Positions 23,301 to 27,621 of a stretch of 27,621 bases of DNA are shown here, piece by piece. The position numbers and the translations under genes were made by a program. The stretch is from contig JAFWUX010000076.1 in assembly GCA_017523995.1 (NCBI GenBank), positions 1-27,621 of the forward strand. Direction: 5' to 3'. Source of the DNA: Oscillospiraceae bacterium. Its GTDB lineage: Bacteria > Bacillota_A > Clostridia > Oscillospirales > Ruminococcaceae. The first letter of the stretch is position 1. Each line of letters opens with the position of its first letter. The notes under the pieces were generated by a model, which did no database searches, was not told the DNA's origin, and worked only from the letters and a program-made list of their open reading frames with translations.

Positions 23301-25335
23301 TTTTGCCCTCCTTGAATTTGGCATACAGGTCACCTCGCCGAATCTCTACGGTTTCCGTCAGATCATCGGTGATTCCGAAGCCGAGATTCAGTGTAGTCTC
23401 CATGCAGTACGGGTAGACGGTGATCCGAAGGATGAACTGCTGAATCAGTGAACGGTATTTCTCGCTGTTATGCGGGATGCTGTGGAAATCTTCAATAAGG
23501 TATTCGTAGTCTTCATAGTTCAGCGCATTATACTGATGCATACCGGTGAGCTCTGCAATCAGTGCATTTCTACGTGTCTCCAACGCCTCCGCACGTTCAA
23601 TGATAGAGTCGGTTATAATACCCTTCTCGATTGCCGCAGTAATGTTTTCCAGCCCTTCTGTCAGCTCATCCAGTTCTGCCTTCATTGCGGTGTAGTTCTC
23701 ATCGTACTCGTCATTGTACTGCATGATATAACGGTTCAGTGCAGCAATATGCTTTTTCATTGCACGCTTGTTGAACACTTTCTGTCCCAACAGTTCGATG
23801 ATATAGGCATCAAGATAGTCCTTGTTCATTTCCTTGTTGCCGCATTGTGCGCGGTGTGTTTCACATCGGTACGCTGCAAACCGTGAATGACTTTTGCTGC
23901 TGTACCGCAGGTTTCCCTGATAGACTCTGCTGCAGATTCCGCAGATTACTTTTCCTGACACAAGATACAGTTCTTTGCTGTAGAAACTGCCGCTGCGGTC
24001 ACGGTTATGCTGTCTGCGCTTTTGCACCTTTTCGTACAATTCATGACTGATAATTGCAGGGCAGGCCCCCGGAACTCTTATGATTTCTTCTTCCGGTTTC
24101 TTCTTCCCTTTGTAAGCAGGATTTTTCAGCTTGCGCGGTACTGCCTGATTATACACATACACTCCTGCATACTTTTCATTGGCGAGGATTGTTACGAGGC
24201 TTGTTTTCAGGAACGGTGTACCGCGCTTTGTTTTGTATCCGTTCTCATGCAGAAAATTCAATATGTCCGTGTATCCGTATCCGTTTGCGTACATTTCAAA
24301 AATTGCACGGATTGCCTCTGCTTCATGCTCGTTGATGACAAGATGGTTATTCTTGTCAAAATCAAATCCGACCGGCGGGCATCCTCCGGTTGACTTTCCC
24401 TGCAGCGCATTCTCGGTAAGTCCCTTTCTGGTCTCTCTGCTGAGATTTTTGCTGTAATACTCATTAAGGCCGTCCAGCAGACTTTCCATCAGGATGGACT
24501 CCGGACTGTTGTCATCAATGCGTTCCAGTACACTGCATAACCGAACCTGATTCTTTTTCAGCCGCTTTTTATAGATTGCGGAATCATACCTGTTTCTTGA
24601 AAACCTGTCCAGTTTATGCACAAGAACAATGTCAAATGTTCCCTTTTTCCCATCGGGATCAATTCGGATAATATCGCCCTCGTTGATGATGTAACTGATC
24701 GGCGCAGTATGAATGTTTGCCAGTTTCACCGCCGTATCCAGAATTGCTTTCGTGCTTGCATAGACAAACAGTCCGAGTTCCGGATAGCAGTACACTGTCA
24801 GCGGGTTATCACCTTTGACAAGGAAAATTGTGTTGTCATCCCGAAGAATTGTAAACACAAAGCTGCCGCGCACTGCTTCTGAAACAGCCTTGACGGATTC
24901 GTAATCAACGGTATCAAATGTCTCCAGAACCTGAACAGCTGTATAGCTATCAGTCTCGATTGGTGTCTGCGGCAAGCTATATTCCCGCTGCAACTCCGCT
25001 TCATTGTAAAGTACGCCGTTATGGGCAAAAGCGAATGAATGTGAAGCGGTTTTGCCCTCAAAGGGATGATTGTTGTAATTCTTCTTCTCGCTGCCCTGTG
25101 TTGTCATGCGGTTATGTCCGATGACTGCAATAGTGTTTTTGGGGAAATACAGATGAAGCTTGTGTGCAGGCTTTGCTTTTTTGAATGTGATGATCTCACC
25201 GCTTTTGATGTAGCTGATACCCGTAGCATCTGTACCTCTGCATTCAGCAGCAATAGACAGTTCCCGAATCAGTCTTAACAGTAAGCGGTGATGCACCTTG
25301 TTTCCGTAGTTCAAAAATCCGTAGATCGCACACAT
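23293..25335 (-). CDS. Chimera: class II glutamine amidotransferase fused to serine recombinase without catalytic serine
   Basis: 680 residues. Residues 1-225 are a class II (Ntn) glutamine amidotransferase: MCAIYGF with Cys2 as the nucleophile after Met removal, AECRGTDATG, GHNRMTTQGS, NNHPFEG, FAHNGVLYN and ETDSY. From about residue 232 the frame continues as a large serine recombinase, beginning at FDIVLVHKLDRFSRNRYDS, which aligns with residue 73 of the recombinase at 14142-15398. The first 70 or so recombinase residues, with the nucleophile serine, are missing. Recombinase domain, zinc ribbon (CGICSRVYQG, CETHRAQC) and coiled coil (540-600) are otherwise complete. The junction DPDGKKGTFDIV lies near 24640-24654. 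Recombination activity should be lost; glutaminase activity may survive although the amidotransferase C-terminus is also cut. ATG 25335 has GGGGGTGAG six bases upstream, one base after the DUF4314 stop. It may be real or an assembly artefact. Confidence 0.85.
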   Translation of the reverse strand: MCAIYGFLNYGNKVHHRLLLRLIRELSIAAECRGTDATGISYIKSGEIITFKKAKPAHKLHLYFPKNTIAVIGHNRMTTQGSEKKNYNNHPFEGKTASHSFAFAHNGVLYNEAELQREYSLPQTPIETDSYTAVQVLETFDTVDYESVKAVSEAVRGSFVFTILRDDNTIFLVKGDNPLTVYCYPELGLFVYASTKAILDTAVKLANIHTAPISYIINEGDIIRIDPDGKKGTFDIVLVHKLDRFSRNRYDSAIYKKRLKKNQVRLCSVLERIDDNSPESILMESLLDGLNEYYSKNLSRETRKGLTENALQGKSTGGCPPVGFDFDKNNHLVINEHEAEAIRAIFEMYANGYGYTDILNFLHENGYKTKRGTPFLKTSLVTILANEKYAGVYVYNQAVPRKLKNPAYKGKKKPEEEIIRVPGACPAIISHELYEKVQKRRQHNRDRSGSFYSKELYLVSGKVICGICSRVYQGNLRYSSKSHSRFAAYRCETHRAQCGNKEMNKDYLDAYIIELLGQKVFNKRAMKKHIAALNRYIMQYNDEYDENYTAMKAELDELTEGLENITAAIEKGIITDSIIERAEALETRRNALIAELTGMHQYNALNYEDYEYLIEDFHSIPHNSEKYRSLIQQFILRITVYPYCMETTLNLGFGITDDLTETVEIRRGDLYAKFKEGKNV

Positions 25336-25336
25336 C

Positions 25337-25561
25337 TTACTCACCCCCGATCTTTGCAAAAGAATCCACTTCCGGACAGATTGCGAGTGATCTGCCGTTA
25401 TCCCATTTCATGTGAATGTTACCGGCATCGTCTACTGCAATAACTGTTCCTGTTGTGCCGTCCGAAACCGGAGCATAGGGATCGTCCATGTGAATTAAAC
25501 GAATCCGCATACCAGCGGGATAGTTCTCTTTCAGCCTTGCGACTCTCTCTGCGCTCATCAT
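25337..25561 (-). CDS. DUF4314 family protein
   Basis: 74 residues, single small beta-barrel-like domain: ARLKENYPAGMRIRLIHMDD, PYAPVSDGTTGTVIAVDDAG, NIHMKWDNGRSLAICPEVDS. This matches DUF4314, small proteins found beside amidoligase and amidotransferase genes in clostridial elements; no activity is known. The ATG at 25561 overlaps the amidoligase stop by four bases (ATGA), and its stop lies one base before the chimeric gene, so all are translated in series. Confidence 0.85.
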   Translation of the reverse strand: MMSAERVARLKENYPAGMRIRLIHMDDPYAPVSDGTTGTVIAVDDAGNIHMKWDNGRSLAICPEVDSFAKIGGE

Positions 25562-26652
25562 TGCTCTTCACCTTCTTCCTCTACAGGGTCATTGACATAC
25601 AACCGGCGTTCTTTGAGATACTGAATCAATTCCGGTTCGGTGATTGTCTGCACGAAATCGCCCCAGGACTGCTGCCCGATTTCTTCCTCGGACATAAAAA
25701 GAGCCACATCGCAGATCTTGTTCACAAGCTGCAATGTGGCATAAAGGGTATTCAGTTTCAGTGTGCCGCGGAAGATGCGAAGCTCTATTGTCTGATACGG
25801 ACAGAGATTGACAGCAGCATATCTGCCGAGGTTTCCTTTCTTTGCTTTATCCAGAATTTCTTTTCCGGATTTCTCCATGCCGTAGCGTGATGCCCAGCGA
25901 TTGATATTGTGCGGGCTTCTACGGGAAAAGGTAAACAGCTCATTCCAGTGCGTTTCCACGAAGTACAGCAGCCGCTCGATGACCTTTTCTTGCTCTGCTT
26001 CGTTCTCCCCGAAAGCATCCCTGTTGACATGAATGTGCAGCCCGCAGGTTGAAGTCATGTGGGATTTGTAGCCGAGCCGGATTGCTTCGTTCAGCACATC
26101 TTCCCAGTACATCTGATGCCGATGGAAGTCCAGTGTCATCGGGTGTGTGACAATTTCAAAGCCATCATCAAGGCTGCCGTCCGATTTGATGTAAATATAT
26201 TCGTCACGGGTATTGGCTTCCCCTTTGATTCTGCCTGCATTGTCGTCTTCTTTCCCGCCGCAGTCAATTTCCAGTTCAACGCCGAAATAACGGTTTCCTT
26301 CTCCGTAGAAAATAGGCTCCGGCTTGTAGGAATACTCTTCAATCTCCACATCCAGATTGTCATAGCAATGTGCGCAGTACGGCAGATCATTGCTCCACAA
26401 AACATCATTGTCATGCACCAGCCGTCCGCAGTTCTCACATCGGCGGTAATGGTCATCGAAGCAGCAGGAGCAAAGATTCATGTGCTCATCTGTAACTGCA
26501 TCTTCCGCCCAGATCGTTTCACCGCAGTGGTCGCAGGTTGTGGTGTACTGCTCCGCACATTCATCACAGACTGCTTCTCCGTCCACCTCTACGGTTTCGT
26601 TCTCCTGCAGCTCACAGCCGCACATTGAACACACTCTGATTTCTTCATCCAT
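25558..26652 (-). CDS. Amidoligase-family protein with N-terminal zinc ribbons
   Basis: 364 residues. The N-terminal 110 residues carry six CxxC-type pairs (CSMCGCE, CDEC, CDHCGE, CSCC, CENCGR, CAHC), a LIM-like zinc module. Residues about 118-330 match the glutamine-synthetase-like amidoligase family (Amidoligase_2): FGVELEIDCGG, KSDGSLDDGFEIVTHPM, TSTCGLHIHVNRDAFG and TIELRIFRGTLK. By family knowledge these enzymes are predicted to form ATP-driven amide bonds on peptides or small molecules; a class II amidotransferase partner could supply ammonia. Substrate unknown. GGAGGG lies eight bases before ATG 26652; the frame extends to 26718 through a hairpin and is not used. First gene of the operon amidoligase, DUF4314, amidotransferase chimera, DUF960. 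Confidence 0.87.
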   Translation of the reverse strand: MDEEIRVCSMCGCELQENETVEVDGEAVCDECAEQYTTTCDHCGETIWAEDAVTDEHMNLCSCCFDDHYRRCENCGRLVHDNDVLWSNDLPYCAHCYDNLDVEIEEYSYKPEPIFYGEGNRYFGVELEIDCGGKEDDNAGRIKGEANTRDEYIYIKSDGSLDDGFEIVTHPMTLDFHRHQMYWEDVLNEAIRLGYKSHMTSTCGLHIHVNRDAFGENEAEQEKVIERLLYFVETHWNELFTFSRRSPHNINRWASRYGMEKSGKEILDKAKKGNLGRYAAVNLCPYQTIELRIFRGTLKLNTLYATLQLVNKICDVALFMSEEEIGQQSWGDFVQTITEPELIQYLKERRLYVNDPVEEEGEEQ

Positions 26653-26675
26653 AATAAGTCCCTCCAAAAACAAAA

Positions 26676-26708
26676 ATTCCGATATGACTGGATGTGTCAT
26701 ATCGGAAT
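26676..26708 (-). terminator. Terminator-like hairpin just before the amidoligase ribosome site
   Basis: Perfect 13-base arms ATTCCGATATGAC and GTCATATCGGAAT with a seven-base loop. On the minus strand the stem is followed by TTTTTGTTTTTGGAGGG, so a U tract runs into the amidoligase Shine-Dalgarno. Reads as a leader terminator or attenuator. Confidence 0.7.
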
Positions 26709-26746
26709 AATAATACATATTCAGTTTTTGGAGTTGTTACGGGCAT

Positions 26747-26766
26747 CTCATTTTCTCACTGCCTCA
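26747..26766. repeat. CTCA triplet with 8-base period (copy 2)
   Basis: CTCATTTT, CTCACTGC, CTCA at 26747, 26755 and 26763. It shares CATCTCATTTTCTCA with copy 3. Confidence 0.45.
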
Positions 26767-26889
26767 CTACAAGAAGGAAAAAGATTGAAGCAAACAGATG
26801 CAGAATACGCGTTTATGGTATGTTACGGACCGCAAAACCAATACAAAATACAAATACAAGAATAGCAATCTATTATCATTCTTCATTGC

Positions 26890-26970
26890 CCGTCAGGGCT
26901 GACAGCGTGACGACCGTCAGGAAGGAACGGTGGCATTGCTCGATGCAATCGCCTGCACGGAGTGCCGCTG
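26890..26970. other. GC-rich palindrome cluster in the amidoligase upstream region
   Basis: Within an AT-rich gap (26719-27158) lies a GC-rich island with stacked palindromes: GTCAG/CTGAC (26892-26903), CTGAC/GTCAG (26899-26920), ATTGC/GCAAT with outer GGC/GCC (26932-26953), GCAC/GTGC (26955-26965). It may be a structured RNA, a transfer or replication origin, or the remnant of a coding region. No gene is supported in the rest of the gap, and I found no clear promoter for the amidoligase operon. Confidence 0.35.
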
Positions 26971-27023
26971 CCCGCGTAGGGTATTTATTTGTCTTGCAAC
27001 TGAATTAAAACTAGGACATTCAT

Positions 27024-27043
27024 CTCATTTTCTCATTATCTCA
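27024..27043. repeat. CTCA triplet with 8-base period (copy 3)
   Basis: CTCATTTT, CTCATTAT, CTCA at 27024, 27032 and 27040. Confidence 0.45.
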
Positions 27044-27158
27044 GAAAAAATACAATAGAGATTTATTGCTGTTTCTAATGGCTCTTGACCAGGCAATACG
27101 CTGCAAAAACGACTTTGGCGATAGCATTTATGGCAGCAGGTATATGCTGGTACTGTAA

Positions 27159-27365
27159 TTACTTCGTTAAAATAGATTCGATGTAATCACTTCTACTACC
27201 ATCCCAAAGGCATTTGATGCATTTTCCATCTACGAAAAAATGCTTGCAATTATCATAGCCATATAGTATGTGCGCACATTCAGGACATAGGCTTTTCATT
27301 TTTGATTTCGATTTCAGAAAAATGCTGCGACATTCATCACAAATACCAATCGCTTCATTATCCAT
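27159..27365 (-). CDS. Small double zinc-ribbon protein
   Basis: 68 residues, family not named with confidence. Four Cys pairs or half-pairs: CDEC (9-12), CPEC (27-30), then CKHFFVDGKCIKC near 40-52, followed by LWDGSRSDYIESI. The pattern suggests one or two small zinc-binding ribbons. GCGAGGTG lies six bases before ATG 27365, and a promoter sits about 60 bases upstream. It precedes the amidoligase operon on the same strand but is separated by nearly 500 bases, so it is a separate unit, possibly regulatory. Confidence 0.75.
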   Translation of the reverse strand: MDNEAIGICDECRSIFLKSKSKMKSLCPECAHILYGYDNCKHFFVDGKCIKCLWDGSRSDYIESILTK

Positions 27366-27423
27366 ATAATCACCTCGCTATTTTGACGCAACCGAGAAAG
27401 CCCAATATTTTTTTATTACCAGA

Positions 27424-27453
27424 ATTATACCACACGCAGGCGAAAAAAGTCAA
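27424..27453 (-). promoter_or_regulatory. Promoter of the small zinc-ribbon gene
   Basis: Minus strand TTGACT (27453-27448), 18 bases, TATAAT (27429-27424). Confidence 0.7.
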
Positions 27454-27512
27454 TCAGCGGCGGGGATTCACCGAGTGAAAGTAAGCGTCAAGTATTTCGC
27501 GACTTGTATTCA

Positions 27513-27540
27513 ATCAGGCTCACCTCGCGGTGAGCCTGAT
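27513..27540. repeat. Perfect inverted repeat, terminator stem or protein site
   Basis: ATCAGGCTCACC, TCGC, GGTGAGCCTGAT: 12-base arms with a tetraloop. No T tract on either strand, so termination is uncertain. Confidence 0.5.
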
Positions 27541-27569
27541 GCTTTACTATGGGACGTTGATTATTTGAC

Positions 27570-27611
27570 GCATACTTTGAGGCTAATGACATTAACCTCG
27601 TAAAGGTATGC
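27570..27611. repeat. Long imperfect inverted repeat at the window edge
   Basis: GCATAC and GTATGC outer arms (27570-27575, 27606-27611) enclose TTTGAGG/CCTCGTAAA and an inner TAAT-GAC-ATTA. Could be an element end, an attachment site or an operator; the sequence beyond is outside the window. No gene is seen from 27454 to 27621. Confidence 0.4.
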
Positions 27612-27621
27612 GATGTCTTTA

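Noticed and set aside
26059..26628. Plus-strand open frame of 189 codons opposite the amidoligase
   Set aside because: Shadow of the amidoligase gene; no ribosome site or recognisable motif.
26694..27008. Plus-strand 104-codon frame upstream of the amidoligase
   Set aside because: Composition changes along its length, no ribosome site, and it crosses the hairpin and CTCA repeats; treated as non-coding.

Overview
The window looks like chromosomal DNA of a gut Ruminococcus-type Firmicute (Oscillospiraceae). The evidence is a secreted rhamnogalacturonan lyase ending in a type I dockerin (cellulosome system), AGGAGG-type ribosome sites, sigma-A promoters with 17-base spacers, several TTG starts, and accessory families common in Clostridia elements (DUF960, DUF4314, DUF4869, DUF927). 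This is inference from families and signals; no marker gene or rRNA is present.

Layout. (1) 1-6.3 kb, host-like: a minus-strand dockerin-bearing PL11 lyase cut by the window edge, a divergent AraC regulator, then a zinc-ribbon membrane protein coupled to a GNAT acetyltransferase. (2) 6.7-8.85 kb: an XRE repressor coupled to a membrane protein with an internal duplication, convergent with a DUF218 lipoprotein. (3) 9.3-11.1 kb: a two-gene unit, DUF4869 plus a P-loop ATPase, next to the decayed tail of a serine recombinase. (4) 11.2-13.8 kb: a stand-alone MutS-like ATPase translationally coupled to an AraC/GyrI-type regulator. (5) 14.1-22.9 kb: accessory region with two large serine recombinases, small element genes, a DUF927 helicase-like ATPase, a TfoX-C-domain protein and, on the opposite strand, an AT-rich 640-residue protein I cannot place, made of two related halves. 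(6) 23.0-27.4 kb: an operon of a zinc-ribbon amidoligase, DUF4314, a class II glutamine amidotransferase fused in frame to a serine recombinase that lacks its catalytic serine, and DUF960; upstream lies a small zinc-ribbon gene.

How they fit. Regions 5 and 6 look like one or more integrated mobile elements: three recombinase genes plus a fossil, replication-type ATPase genes and a predicted amide-bond-forming modification cassette. Two intrinsic-terminator-like hairpins sit directly in front of ribosome sites (DUF927 and amidoligase), which suggests attenuation or antitermination control. The best candidates for undescribed biology are the amidotransferase-recombinase chimera in the amidoligase operon, the orphan two-domain protein at 21.0-22.9 kb, and the DUF4869/ATPase pair. 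No tRNA, rRNA or CRISPR array was seen.
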